NCBI GenBank assembly: GCA_964574815.1
Contig: CAZNPL010000005.1
Location: 124,001 to 188,000, forward strand
Length of the DNA: 64,000 nucleotides
Source: CAZNPL01 sp964574815
Lineage (GTDB): Bacteria; Planctomycetota; Phycisphaerae; UBA1845
Direction of reading: 5' to 3'
Each line of letters starts with the position of its first letter. Within the stretch, counting starts at the first letter, position 1. The notes beneath the pieces are model-generated. The model saw nothing but the letters and a program-made list of their open reading frames with translations, had not been told where the DNA came from and did not search any database. A program made the translations under genes and the position numbers. Positions 17,079 to 26,568 of the stretch are shown piece by piece.

Positions 17079-18956
17079 TCATGGACTCGCCTGAAGCAGT
17101 TGCTGCAGCCGCTGGCGGGCCCTGGCGTGGTTGGGATCGAGTGCAACTGCCCGTCGCAATGGTTCTATCGCTTCCTGCGTTCGTCCCAGTTCGGCCAGGA
17201 CGACGCCGAGGTTGAAGTAGGCCGACGCGTCGGACGGTTCTAACTGGGTGACGCGCCGATAATGAACGGCCGCCTGCTCCAGTCGGCCTAACCTGACCAG
17301 GGCGTTGCCCAGGTTGAAGTGTGCGTCGGCGTAGTCCGGCTCAAGCTTCAGTGCCTGCTGGTAGTGCGCCACGGCCTGCTCCCCAGCGCCTACGGCGAGC
17401 AGGGCGTTGGCGAAGTTATAGTGACACTCCGGGAAGTCGGGCCGGTATTGCAGGGCGAGCCGGTAATGCCGGAGAGCCTGGTCGGTCTCGCCTTGCGCCC
17501 GCAGCGCCATGCCCATGTGGTTGTGCGCTTCGGGGTACTCCGGATTAAGCTCCAGGGCTCGCCGGAGGTACGGGATCGCCTCTTCAATGCGCCCCCGTTT
17601 GATGAGGGCGATGCCGAGATTGTTCCATCCACGATAGTTCTCCGGCGCAACGTCCACGACGGTGCTCCAGAGTGATAAATGCGTGTCGTAGTCCTCGTTG
17701 CGGCGGACCGTTCCCCACGCCAGGGCCGAAGAGAGCACCGCAACGATCAGGACCGCCGGCCAACCGGCTTTGGGTGGCGGGGGGGCTTTGGCGCGACGCG
17801 GCTGTTTCGCAGCCGTGCGACTCGCGAGGCGGCCGATCAGCAGGTAACCCCCGATCACGGCCAAAGCGACCAGGCCTGCGAGCGGTACGTAGACTCGGCG
17901 CTCGGCACCCACCTCGGTTGCCATCGGCACGATGCTGGAGGTCGGGCTGAGGATAACAAAGAACCAGAGTCCACCGAAGCCCAGTTTGGGGCGGCGGATG
18001 AAAAGCACGGATGCCCCGACGAGCACGACGGCCAGGATGATCCCATGCGGCAGGACCTCCACGAGGGTGCGAGGTTCCGGGTTGCCGTAATCGACGTTCA
18101 GGGGGTGTGGCCAGAGGATTCGGCGCAGGTAGTCGACGATCACCACGCACTGATTCAGCGCGTAATCGGCCGGTCCGATTCGACCTTCATACCCGATGTT
18201 CGTATCGGGGTAGGCAAACATCAGTGCGGCCAGCAGAACCCACGTACCGGCCAGCCCGGCGTAGAGACCCCAGCGTCGCCGGACCGTCTCCCGCCACGGC
18301 GTAGCGGCAAACACGGCGTCATACAGGAGCACCATCGCGGGAGCCGTGACCATGACCTGCTTGCTGGCCATGCCGAGGGCACATGCCGCGACCGCCGCAA
18401 CGTGCCACCATCCGCGGCGCGCGGAATTCAACCCACGGGCGGCGCAGTAGAAAGTCAGGAAGTAGAACAGCCCCATGAGCGACTCGGTACGCTGCGATAC
18501 GTAGTTGATGCATTCCGACTGAATCGGGTGCACCAGCCAGATCAAGGCGCACGCGAAGGCGAGACCGTCGGCCGAGCGAGCGAATCGATCTTTGAGCGAC
18601 GGAGTCAGCAGGGTGTGACGGATCACGCCGAACAGCACGACCGAGGCCAGTGTGTGAACGGCAATGTTGAGCACGCGGTAACCGGCAGGTTCGAGCCCTC
18701 CGAGGGCATAGTTGACTGCGAGCGTGAAGCTCACGACGGGCCGCGCCCGGGCGATCGTGTTCGGGGGAGCGGACAGAAGGTTGGACGGGGGCCAGAGCCG
18801 GCGGATGTGGGGATTGTCCACGATGCCGTCGATATCGTCGAAAATGAAGGGTCCGGAGAGAGCGTTGGCGTAGATAGCGGGGCCGGTCAGAAGCAGGACG
18901 ACGACGTACAAGCTACGCCAAGCCCATTTGCGTTGGTTTTCCTGCCCTTTGCTCAT
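17079..18956 (-). CDS. Multi-pass membrane protein with C-terminal TPR repeats (TMTC-like)
   Basis: A 625-residue protein whose first ~400 residues form about ten hydrophobic helices, including the start YVVVLLLTGPAIYANALSG and an FDDIDGIV loop. Acidic pairs in such a first loop are typical of PMT/TMTC-type glycosyltransferases. It ends with six to seven tandem TPR units such as YRGWNNLGIALIKRGRIEEA and YADAHFNLGNALVRLGRLEQA (residues 420-620). By family resemblance it may transfer sugars from lipid carriers to exported proteins; substrate and activity are unproven. It lies upstream of pheS on the same strand, with 116 bases between. Confidence 0.72.
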   Translation of the reverse strand: MSKGQENQRKWAWRSLYVVVLLLTGPAIYANALSGPFIFDDIDGIVDNPHIRRLWPPSNLLSAPPNTIARARPVVSFTLAVNYALGGLEPAGYRVLNIAVHTLASVVLFGVIRHTLLTPSLKDRFARSADGLAFACALIWLVHPIQSECINYVSQRTESLMGLFYFLTFYCAARGLNSARRGWWHVAAVAACALGMASKQVMVTAPAMVLLYDAVFAATPWRETVRRRWGLYAGLAGTWVLLAALMFAYPDTNIGYEGRIGPADYALNQCVVIVDYLRRILWPHPLNVDYGNPEPRTLVEVLPHGIILAVVLVGASVLFIRRPKLGFGGLWFFVILSPTSSIVPMATEVGAERRVYVPLAGLVALAVIGGYLLIGRLASRTAAKQPRRAKAPPPPKAGWPAVLIVAVLSSALAWGTVRRNEDYDTHLSLWSTVVDVAPENYRGWNNLGIALIKRGRIEEAIPYLRRALELNPEYPEAHNHMGMALRAQGETDQALRHYRLALQYRPDFPECHYNFANALLAVGAGEQAVAHYQQALKLEPDYADAHFNLGNALVRLGRLEQAAVHYRRVTQLEPSDASAYFNLGVVLAELGRTQEAIEPLRRAVALDPNHARARQRLQQLLQASP

Positions 18957-19161
18957 ACAGATTCAGGCTGATACCCGTTTAGCACGGGGTTTTTCGACTG
19001 CGTCGTCCCGGTTGCCCGAGCCGACGCAACGATTACCCACGGCCATGTGTTTACCTCGCCCCTGAAATCGCCATGATACCGGCGACGTACGCGCGACGCC
19101 GCGGTCGCCATCGGCAAAGTGCCCATGCGGGTCGCCGACCATGACGAGGCCGGAGAGAACC

Positions 19162-19866
19162 ATGATGAACGGAAAGACCGCCATTGTCACCGGCGGAGGA
19201 CGAGGCATTGGACGGGCGATTTGCAGGCGCTTTGCGCGAGACGGCGTGAACGTGCTTGCGGTCGCACGCTCGGAGCCGGACCTGGCCGAAACGAAGCGAT
19301 TGGTGGGGGAGGGCGGCGGACGCTGCACAACGCTTCCTTGCGACGTGACTCGCCGGGACCAAGTGCACGAGATGGCCGCATTCGCCAAAAAGGAACTCGG
19401 GGGAGTGGACATCCTGGTGAACAACGCCGGATTCGCTCGAAATCGAATGGTCGAAGATCTCGATCCGAAGGATTTCGACACCATGGTCGCCGTCAACATG
19501 GCGGCGGCGTTTTACGCCTGCCAGGCGGTCTGGCCGATGATGCGACAGCGGGGTGGCGGCGTGATCGTCAACATCTCGTCGATGGCCGCCATCGATCCGT
19601 TCCCGGGGTTTGCCGCGTACGGCGCGATGAAATCCTATATTGACGCCCTGACGCGCAACCTAGCCAAGGAGGGGCAGGAGCACGGGATTCGCGTGTATGC
19701 CGTCGGACCGGGCGCAGTTGACACCCAGATGCTCAGGGGGCCGTTTCCGGATTTTCCGGCCGAACAGTGCCTCCAACCCGAAGAGGTTGCAGAAGTCGTG
19801 TGGACGGTGACTCAGCCAGCGTGCCGGTACACCGCCGGTCAGACGATCTACCTGGCCAAAACGTAG
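19162..19866 (+). CDS. Short-chain dehydrogenase/reductase (FabG-like)
   Basis: A 234-residue classical SDR using NAD(P)H. It has the cofactor motif TGGGRGIGRA at residues 9-18 and a following Arg in AVARSEPD. NNAG lies near residue 84, and catalytic Ser precedes YGAMK (Tyr-x3-Lys near residue 155). VGPGAVDTQM follows the core. Start ATG 19162 has GGAGAG just upstream; 19141 is an in-frame alternative. The substrate cannot be read from the sequence; a 3-oxoacyl-ACP reductase-like or sugar dehydrogenase role is possible. It stands alone between divergent and convergent minus-strand genes. Confidence 0.85.
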   Translation: MMNGKTAIVTGGGRGIGRAICRRFARDGVNVLAVARSEPDLAETKRLVGEGGGRCTTLPCDVTRRDQVHEMAAFAKKELGGVDILVNNAGFARNRMVEDLDPKDFDTMVAVNMAAAFYACQAVWPMMRQRGGGVIVNISSMAAIDPFPGFAAYGAMKSYIDALTRNLAKEGQEHGIRVYAVGPGAVDTQMLRGPFPDFPAEQCLQPEEVAEVVWTVTQPACRYTAGQTIYLAKT

Positions 19867-20014
19867 TCCTGCGGTTTCCTTCAGAGGTGTCGCGACGACT
19901 GGACGGACCCCAGCGAGCACTGGCGGACAAGCCGCGAATGGCGTCCGCCCACGGACGGTTCCGCGTTGCGAAGACAGGCACGTCCTTGGCAACAGGCGCC
20001 GCCCTATCGCGGCG

Positions 20015-21271
20015 CTATCCTCGCTTGATGACGATGATGGTAAGGTCGTCGGCCTGAGGCGTGCCGGCGCCGAAAGCCACAACTCGGTCGTGCAGGGCGC
20101 GGATGAGGGCCTGTGGCGATTGATCGCAGCACTGGCGCACCACGTCGATCACGCGTTGGGTGCCAAACTGTAGTCCGTCGGGGTTCTCCCACTCGAAAAA
20201 CCCGTCGGTCGCGAGGATCACAAGATCGCCTGGTGACAGATCGAGCGTTCGCGACTCGACGCGCTCGAGTTGCGGGAGGATGCCAAGCGGGTACGTGCAG
20301 GCTCCGAGCTCCTCGCACGAGCTGTCTGAGCCTCGATAGTGCAGCAAGGGGCCCTGCCCCGCGCTGAGGTATTGCAGTCGGTGGTTCGACGCATCCAAGG
20401 CGCCGAGAAAGCTGGTCACGAACCGACCGGCAACCAAGTCCTCGTTCAGCAGGACGTTGGCACGCCTGAGGATTTCCGCCGGATCGCTGTACGACGAGCC
20501 CAGCGCTCGGATCAGGGCCCGGCATTCGGCCCCGATCAAGGCGGGCCCGATTCCGTGACCGGTGACATCGGCGAGCAGGATGCCCAGCAGGTTGCCTTCC
20601 AGCGGAACGTAGTCGTAGCAGTCGCCGCCGGTCGCGTCGGCGGGCTTGGCCCATCCTGAAACGGAATACCCCGGGACGCGCGGATCGGCCTTGGGCAAAA
20701 GGCTCTGCTGAATGTCCCGGGCGAGTGCCATGTCGCGCTCCATCCGTTGCTTCTCGGCAAACTGGTCGAGCAGGATCTGGCGCTGGATGGCCACACCGGC
20801 GAGGGCGGCCAAATCGGAAGCACGCTGCTCATCTCGTTCGTTGAATCCGCCGCTTCGCTTGTTCAACGCCTGGAGAACCCCAACGATGCTCCCGTCGTAG
20901 CCTTCCATGGGGAACGACAGGATGTTGCGGGTGCGAAAACCCGTCTTCTTGTCGATGGCCTGATTGAACCGGGCGTCGGCATAGGCGTCCGGCACAGTCA
21001 CCACGCCTCGTTTCTGAAACGCCTCCCCGGCGATTCCCAGCCTCGCCGAAAAACGAATCTGCTCTTCGCCGGTCGCCACGCGGCTGTACAGTTCGTCACG
21101 GGCGTCGTCGTACAGGAAGACGCTGGCGCGCTCGCAGTCGAGCACCTGTCGCACGGCGACCTCAACCTTTTGAAGCAATGGGGGCAACTCGGTGGAGGCG
21201 CCGAGCTCCCGCGACACATCCAGGAAAATGTTCAGTTCAGCGAGTTGTCGATCGCGCTCTTGCTTAGTCAT
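20015..21271 (-). CDS. GAF-domain PP2C/SpoIIE-type serine phosphatase (RsbU-like)
   Basis: A 418-residue signalling phosphatase. Residues 15-160 are a GAF sensor domain (LGASTELPPLLQKVEVAVRQ; ILSFPMEGYDGSIVGVLQALN). A helical linker leads to the phosphatase domain: LPKADPRVPGYSVSGW, then GGDCYDYVPL and LADVTGHGIGPALIGAECRA with the metal-binding aspartates, and a late SPGDLVILATDGFFEW. Enzymes of this kind act on anti-sigma-factor antagonists in partner switches. No antagonist or anti-sigma gene lies nearby. It follows the two clpP genes on the same strand. Confidence 0.87.
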   Translation of the reverse strand: MTKQERDRQLAELNIFLDVSRELGASTELPPLLQKVEVAVRQVLDCERASVFLYDDARDELYSRVATGEEQIRFSARLGIAGEAFQKRGVVTVPDAYADARFNQAIDKKTGFRTRNILSFPMEGYDGSIVGVLQALNKRSGGFNERDEQRASDLAALAGVAIQRQILLDQFAEKQRMERDMALARDIQQSLLPKADPRVPGYSVSGWAKPADATGGDCYDYVPLEGNLLGILLADVTGHGIGPALIGAECRALIRALGSSYSDPAEILRRANVLLNEDLVAGRFVTSFLGALDASNHRLQYLSAGQGPLLHYRGSDSSCEELGACTYPLGILPQLERVESRTLDLSPGDLVILATDGFFEWENPDGLQFGTQRVIDVVRQCCDQSPQALIRALHDRVVAFGAGTPQADDLTIIVIKRG

Positions 21272-21407
21272 GCGATTCTCGGTCGCGCCACAGATCGAAC
21301 GGCGTGGGGGATTCGAGAACGGCTGAGGCTCGACGGCCGTCGCTGCCTCCGCGGCGGCACGCGGACGAGGCAGCCTTAGAGCAATTCAAGATGGACCGCC
21401 GGCGACG

Positions 21408-22028
21408 TCAATCTGTCTTGCCGGCCCCGGGTGTCCTTTCGAGGATCTGGTCGGCCAAACCGTAGTCCATTGCCTCCCGAGCGTCCAGCCACTTGTTGCG
21501 GTCGCAGTCCTTTTCGATCTGCTCGATCGGTTTGCCGGTCTGCGCCTGCAGTATTTCGTACAGGCGGGTCCGCAGCCGCACGATCTCCTCGGCCTCGATC
21601 GCCAGCTCAGTGGCCGCCCCCTGCATTCCCGCGCCCAGCATCGGCTGATGCAACAAGACTCGAGAGTTGGGAAGCAGGAAGCGCTTTCCTTTGGCTCCGC
21701 CACACATCAGGATCGCCCCCATGCTGGCCGCCATTCCGACGCAGTACGTGGCCACGTCACACCGGAGGAACTGCATGGTGTCGTAGATGGCCAGCCCCGC
21801 CGATACCGAGCCCCCCGGCGAATTAATGTAGAATGAGATATCCGCCGACGAATCCTCGTTGGACAGAAAAAGCATTTGGGCCACAATGAGGTTTGCGATC
21901 TCGTCGTCGATGCCCCCGCCGAGGAAGACGATCCGGTCCTTGAGCAGCCGCGAGTAGATGTCGTAAGCCCGCTCGCCCCGGCCGCTGGTCTCTATTACGA
22001 AAGGGATATTCTGACTGACAGTTGCCAT
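21408..22028 (-). CDS. clpP: ATP-dependent Clp protease proteolytic subunit (paralogue 1)
   Basis: A 206-residue serine protease of the Clp complex. The triad is Ser102 (GMAASMGAIL), His127 (LLHQPML) and Asp176 (CDRNKW), with the exact 25/49-residue spacing of E. coli ClpP. Oxyanion-loop SPGGSVSAG is present. MCGGAKGKRFLLPNS and LGAGMQGAA differ from the standard GGxxGQAxD handle loop found in its neighbour, so this copy is the more divergent of the pair. It lies 77 bases downstream of the second clpP. Confidence 0.92.
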   Translation of the reverse strand: MATVSQNIPFVIETSGRGERAYDIYSRLLKDRIVFLGGGIDDEIANLIVAQMLFLSNEDSSADISFYINSPGGSVSAGLAIYDTMQFLRCDVATYCVGMAASMGAILMCGGAKGKRFLLPNSRVLLHQPMLGAGMQGAATELAIEAEEIVRLRTRLYEILQAQTGKPIEQIEKDCDRNKWLDAREAMDYGLADQILERTPGAGKTD

Positions 22029-22105
22029 GTTCTTGACACCTTATCGGCGAGATCGGGCCGGTCGGCTGTTGAGGGCCGGCATACACCCGCTCGGGTCCAC
22101 GTTCG

Positions 22106-22750
22106 CTACTCTTTCTCTTTCGTTTTGTCCGACTTCTTTTTGCTTTCTTCCTTGCGCGGTTCGAGGATTTCGTCCACGACTCCGTATTCCCGCGCCTCCT
22201 CGGCGGTCATGAACCGGTCGCGTTCGATCTCGTTGCCGATCTGCTCCGCCGTCCGGCCCGTGTGATACGCGATGATGTTGTTCAGTCGGACCTTGTCACG
22301 AAGGATCTCCTCGGCCTGGATGCGGATATCCTCGGCTTGGCCCCCGATGCCGCCGGACGGTTGGTGGAGCATCACCTTCGCGTTTGGAAGGATGAAACGC
22401 CGCCCTTTCGTGCCGGCCATCAGGAGAATCGCACCACCGCTGGCGGCCTGCCCGATGCAGTAGGTCGCGATCGGACTGCCCATCGATTGCATCGTGTCGT
22501 AGATCGCCAGGGTCTCGATGACGTAGCCACCCGGCGAGTTGATGTACAGACTGACTTCCTGGTCGCGCTTCGACGATTGGAGATAGAGCAACTCCTCGAT
22601 TACCTTCTTGGCCACCACCGGGACAATCGGCTCTCCCAGGAAGATGATGCGATTCTCGAGCAGCAACTGGTCGATCGTCATCTCCCGTGTGCGGGCGATC
22701 TGACTGTACTGCTGAATCGTCGGTGGTATGGGATATCCTATTTGGCTCAT
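22106..22750 (-). CDS. clpP: ATP-dependent Clp protease proteolytic subunit (paralogue 2)
   Basis: A 214-residue ClpP. The triad is Ser104 (GQAASGGAIL), His129 (MLHQPSGG) and Asp178 (ERDRFM), and the handle is IGGQAEDIRIQA, close to the canonical form. The start MSQIGYPIPPTIQQYSQ at 22750 is chosen over a long upstream extension because the family begins here. The C-terminus ends in a charged Lys/Glu tail (EESKKKSDKTKEKE). The order tig, clpP, clpP is the classic chaperone-protease neighbourhood, though clpX is absent from the window. Confidence 0.93.
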   Translation of the reverse strand: MSQIGYPIPPTIQQYSQIARTREMTIDQLLLENRIIFLGEPIVPVVAKKVIEELLYLQSSKRDQEVSLYINSPGGYVIETLAIYDTMQSMGSPIATYCIGQAASGGAILLMAGTKGRRFILPNAKVMLHQPSGGIGGQAEDIRIQAEEILRDKVRLNNIIAYHTGRTAEQIGNEIERDRFMTAEEAREYGVVDEILEPRKEESKKKSDKTKEKE

Positions 22751-22985
22751 CGAATCTGGTTCCTCGCCCTCGAGTTTCCTGCCCTTCTGGGGGTCATCAA
22801 CGAGCTCGCCGCCCGAATGTTGCGGCAGGCACCGGTCTCTTGTCACGCCTGAGTTATCCGCCGCCGTTGTCGGGGCCGCTGGCGTTACTCTGCGTCGTTT
22901 GTGTCTCTCGTTCCGCCACTGCTCGAGAGGAGGAGTGGCACACCCGCCGAGCCGTGGCACACACGGTCTCCCGGCGTTGGACGTC

Positions 22986-24518
22986 CTACTCCTCACTCTT
23001 CTCTTCGGATTCTTCCTCCGGGGTGGCCGACTCGTCCTTCTTTTTCGGCCTTTCGACTTCGGTCACGACCGCGTTTCTGAGCAACTCATCCAGAATCTTA
23101 TCGTCGCGAAGCTGGAGGTAGAGGCCTGTGAGACCGCCTCCCTTGGCGAGCTCGTCGCGGACCCGGTCGAAACGCTTGCCCTGCCGCCGGGCAATGCGCG
23201 CGATCTCGCCGTTCAGCTCGTCGTCGGGGACCTCGATATCCATCTGTTCGGCGATCTTCTCCATGATGAAGAACAGCTTGAGCTCGTTGGCCGCGTCCTC
23301 ACCGGCCTTCACCTGCAGCTCATCAAGCTGCTTTTTGACCATCTCCTCCGGAAGTCCACGTTGGTAGAGCTCGATCATGCGGCGCGTCACCAGCCGGTCC
23401 GTCTGCCGACGCGTCAGATCCTCGGGCACCTCGATGTGGGTGTTCTCGAGCAGGTACTTGCCGATCTGCCCGCGCATACCTTGGCGCACGAGCGAATCAA
23501 GCTGGGATTCCAGGGTGGAGCGCACGAAGGCACGCAGATCCTCCTCGCTGTCGAACCCGACGGACTCGAGAAACTCCGCATCCAGTGGTGGCAGTTCGAG
23601 GCGCTTGACGTCCTGGATGGTCACGTCGAATTCGGCTTTATTTCCGCGCCAGTCCAGGGTTTCGTGATCTTCCGGGATCGTCGTCTCGACCGTGACGGTC
23701 TCCCCCGCCTTTTTGCCCTTCAACGCCTCGCCGAAGTCCTCCAACGCAATGCCGTCCACACGTTGCGGCCGCGCCGATAAGTTGACGTTTTTCTCCTCCT
23801 TGACGACTTTCCCACCGACTTTCTGTGTCACGTCGGCGACGATCAGATCGTCCACTTCGATCGGCTCCTCAACAGGCACATAGTGGCCTCGCTGGGCCCG
23901 ATAGCGATCGATCTCCCGTTGAACATCGTCTTCGGTAAACTCGATCTTGGGTTTTTCAACGGGAATCTTATCCAGCTCAGGCAGCTCGAACTCCGGGCGC
24001 AGTTCGACCTCGCAGGAGAAGGTCATGGGGCCTTCGCTCGGGAGCTTCATGTGGTCGAGCGCCTTTTCGAGTGGCATCAGCCTCTCGGTCGTCTCCTTGC
24101 TTCGACGACCGGCCTCTTCCGACTCCGCCGGAGCCTCAACCCAGACCAACGGGTCCCCCAGCGGCTTGAGATCCTCCTTCTCAACCGCGGCCATGTAGCT
24201 GCCGCCCACGATCTGCCCGACCAACTGGTCGCCGACCTCGCTGCCGAAGCGCTTCTCGACGAGTCGAAGAGGCGCTCGCCCCCTGCGGAATCCCGGCACG
24301 ATGCTCTCGCGCTTCAGTTCGGCGAACTGATCGTTGAGCCGATCGTCGAGGTAGTCTCGGGGCACGGTGATGGTCAGCTTCCTGCGAAGCGTGCCCACCT
24401 CCTCGGACTCGACCTCGATCGCCTCCTTGAGCTTGGCCTGCTCGTCCAGTTCCTCCTGAGATTCCTCCTCGGCGTCGGGAGTCAGCTCCTCCTGCTCCGC
24501 CGGATGTTCCTCCGTCAT
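22986..24518 (-). CDS. tig: Trigger factor (ribosome-associated chaperone, prolyl isomerase)
   Basis: A 510-residue nascent-chain chaperone. An acidic N-terminal extension of about 45 residues precedes the ribosome-binding domain, whose FRRGRAPLRLVEKRFG at about 80 corresponds to the family signature GFRxGxxP. A central FKBP-like domain follows (DDLIVADVTQKVGGK), and then a long helical C-terminal arm ending in a Glu-rich tail. ATG 24518 has AGGAG nine bases upstream; ATG 24527 overlaps that site. The family's usual length is about 430-450, so the extra size is the acidic ends. It is first in the tig-clpP-clpP set. Confidence 0.9.
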   Translation of the reverse strand: MTEEHPAEQEELTPDAEEESQEELDEQAKLKEAIEVESEEVGTLRRKLTITVPRDYLDDRLNDQFAELKRESIVPGFRRGRAPLRLVEKRFGSEVGDQLVGQIVGGSYMAAVEKEDLKPLGDPLVWVEAPAESEEAGRRSKETTERLMPLEKALDHMKLPSEGPMTFSCEVELRPEFELPELDKIPVEKPKIEFTEDDVQREIDRYRAQRGHYVPVEEPIEVDDLIVADVTQKVGGKVVKEEKNVNLSARPQRVDGIALEDFGEALKGKKAGETVTVETTIPEDHETLDWRGNKAEFDVTIQDVKRLELPPLDAEFLESVGFDSEEDLRAFVRSTLESQLDSLVRQGMRGQIGKYLLENTHIEVPEDLTRRQTDRLVTRRMIELYQRGLPEEMVKKQLDELQVKAGEDAANELKLFFIMEKIAEQMDIEVPDDELNGEIARIARRQGKRFDRVRDELAKGGGLTGLYLQLRDDKILDELLRNAVVTEVERPKKKDESATPEEESEEKSEE

Positions 24519-24765
24519 TGCGTCCATCTCCTGCTTTTGGGCGGGTTGCCCGGGCTCCGTCCAGCGACAAATCGCAGAAACTACACCAGCGGCACTGAAC
24601 TGGCAACGACGGTGCAGCCATTTTGCGGGTTGCGCGTCCGTGGGACGGCAGGCGGGGGCGTCCGCATTTGACCCCTGCGCCGGATTCACTAACCTACGAG
24701 CGGGTGGGACGTCCGATAGAGGCGATTACCAGGGCTTGAAGCCGACATTTCGAAAGGGATCGAAA

Positions 24766-25815
24766 ATGAGTGCAATCACAGACTTGTTAGGCGATGAAGC
24801 TCAGGCGCTTCTAAGCTACAAGTGCACCGGTATCAACGGCGATCTGCTCCATTTGCCCGGGCCCGATTTCGTGGACCGCGTGGTGGCCGGGACCGATCGC
24901 CCGCCCCAAGTGCTCCGCAATCTCCAGGCGATTTTCGACCATGGGCGGCTCGGCGGCACGGGGTACCTGTCGATCCTTCCGGTCGATCAGGGCATCGAGC
25001 ACAGCGCCGGGGCCTCGTTCGCTCCGAACCCGATCTACTTCGACCCGGAGAATATCGTCAAGCTCGCGTTGGAGGGCGGGTGTAACGCGGTGGCCTCGAC
25101 GCTAGGCGTTCTGGGGGCCGTCTCGCGCAAGTACGCCCACAAGATCCCGTTCCTCGTCAAGCTGAACCACAACGAGCTACTCACGTACCCCAACAAGTAC
25201 GATCAGATCATGTTCGCCAACGTCCACCAAGCCTACGAGCTCGGCGCCGTGGCCGTCGGGGCGACCGTCTATTTCGGGGCGCCGGAATCGAATCGCCAGA
25301 TTCAGGAGGCCGCCGAGGCATTCGCCGCCGCCCATGAGATGGGCATGACCACGTTCCTGTGGTGCTACCTTCGCAACAGCGCGTTCAAGAAGGACGGGGT
25401 GGACTACCACGTGGCCGCCGACCTGACCAGCCAAGCCAACCATCTCGGCGTCACCATCGAGGCCGACATCATCAAGCAGAAGCAGGCCGAGAACAACGGC
25501 GGCTATCCGGCGATCAACTTCGGCAAGACCAACAAGCTGGTGTACGACAAGCTCGCCCCGGATCATCCGATCGAGTGGACGCGGTATCAGGTGGCCGGCT
25601 GTTACATGGGTCGATCCGGGCTGATCAACTCGGGCGGCGCTTCGGGCAAGAACGATTTCGCCGACGCGTGCCGGACGGCCGTGATCAACAAGCGGGCCGG
25701 CGGCATGGGTCTGATCTCGGGCCGCAAGGCCTTCCAGCGACCGATGGACGACGGCGTGAAACTGCTGAACCTGATTCAGGACGTGTACTTGGACGAGTCG
25801 GTGACGGTGGCGTAG
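24766..25815 (+). CDS. Class I fructose-bisphosphate aldolase (FbaB/DhnA type)
   Basis: A 349-residue Schiff-base aldolase cleaving fructose-1,6-bisphosphate. Typical segments are YLSILPVDQGIEHSAGASFA, NPIYFDPENIVKLALEGGCN, KIPFLVKLNHNELL, YELGAVAVGATVYFG and FLWCYLRNSAFK. The region near GGASGKNDFADA likely forms the phosphate pocket. Start ATG 24766 has AAAGGGA at good spacing. It is transcribed divergently from tig. Confidence 0.9.
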   Translation: MSAITDLLGDEAQALLSYKCTGINGDLLHLPGPDFVDRVVAGTDRPPQVLRNLQAIFDHGRLGGTGYLSILPVDQGIEHSAGASFAPNPIYFDPENIVKLALEGGCNAVASTLGVLGAVSRKYAHKIPFLVKLNHNELLTYPNKYDQIMFANVHQAYELGAVAVGATVYFGAPESNRQIQEAAEAFAAAHEMGMTTFLWCYLRNSAFKKDGVDYHVAADLTSQANHLGVTIEADIIKQKQAENNGGYPAINFGKTNKLVYDKLAPDHPIEWTRYQVAGCYMGRSGLINSGGASGKNDFADACRTAVINKRAGGMGLISGRKAFQRPMDDGVKLLNLIQDVYLDESVTVA

Positions 25816-25909
25816 CGGAAAATCGAGCGGATTAGTCCGTGGCAGCGGCAATGAGGGGTGCGCCCTGGCGTGCCGGTTGAGGAAGGCTCAGACATATCGT
25901 TTCGCTTCC

Positions 25910-26182
25910 TCAACCATGTACATGCCGCATCCCTCGCAATAAAGATGCCATTCGAAGTACATCGCTGTCGAGTTTGACCGCACAGCGGACAGTCAGCGCC
26001 TCCAGGCCGGCGATGGCGGCCAGCAATTCCATCCGGTTGTTGGTCGTCGTCTCGAATCCGGCGGAGAGATCCTTGCAATGCTTGCCGTAGCGCAGGACGA
26101 CGCCATCGCCGCCCGGTGCGGGATTGGGCTCGGCGGCTCCGTCCGTGTAGATAATGACCTCTTTCAGCGGTTTCTCGCTCAT
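25910..26182 (-). pseudogene. RNase HI remnant, C-terminal half missing
   Basis: A 90-residue frame starting with EVIIYTDGAAEPNPAPGGDG and continuing to NNRMELLAAIAGLEAL and VKLDSD. These are the first three acidic active-site regions of RNase HI (Asp in TDG, Glu in MEL, Asp in the SD motif). After residue 76 the sequence departs from the family, and the WVKGHxGxxxNExAD region with the fourth carboxylate is absent. The family is about 150 residues long. It is probably inactive. Confidence 0.8.
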
Positions 26183-26568
26183 CTTTCAGTTAACGGGCAT
26201 GACGAGCGAAGCGAGTCACGCCGCTCGCGATGACATCCGACTATAGTATACAGGCCAGTGGCGCCCGCGTGAGCATTGCCGGAGTTGGAAGCGGGCGGGC
26301 AGGTTGGACCGGCGACTGGCGACTGTCAGGCAATGGCGAATCGCGATCCCACCTCCTGAAGGAGGCGGGTCACCCGGGTTGGTTATCGGCGCCGGCTCGC
26401 GACGACCGAGGGTGGTGGGCAGGGCGGCGTGCCGTTATTGACCGGGGGAAGCGAGGGGGGCTATGCTCCTTTGTGAAGCCGGGTTATGGGTCCGAAGTTC
26501 GAAAACCGCCGCCGGCCGGCACCGGCGATCATGTGGATGTGCTCTTCCTGCCGGTAGGATCGCTCAAG
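26183..26568. other. Intergenic upstream of glycosyltransferase operon
   Basis: The downstream glycosyltransferase frame is open here back to 26230, but the translation is Gly/Arg-rich with no family match. A -10-like TATAGT lies near 26243 with no convincing -35. The operon promoter is probably in this stretch. Confidence 0.45.

Noticed and set aside
22751..22996. N-terminal extension of the second ClpP
   Set aside because: The 82 extra residues are Arg/Pro-rich with no family similarity; ClpP begins at the MSQIGYPIPP start.
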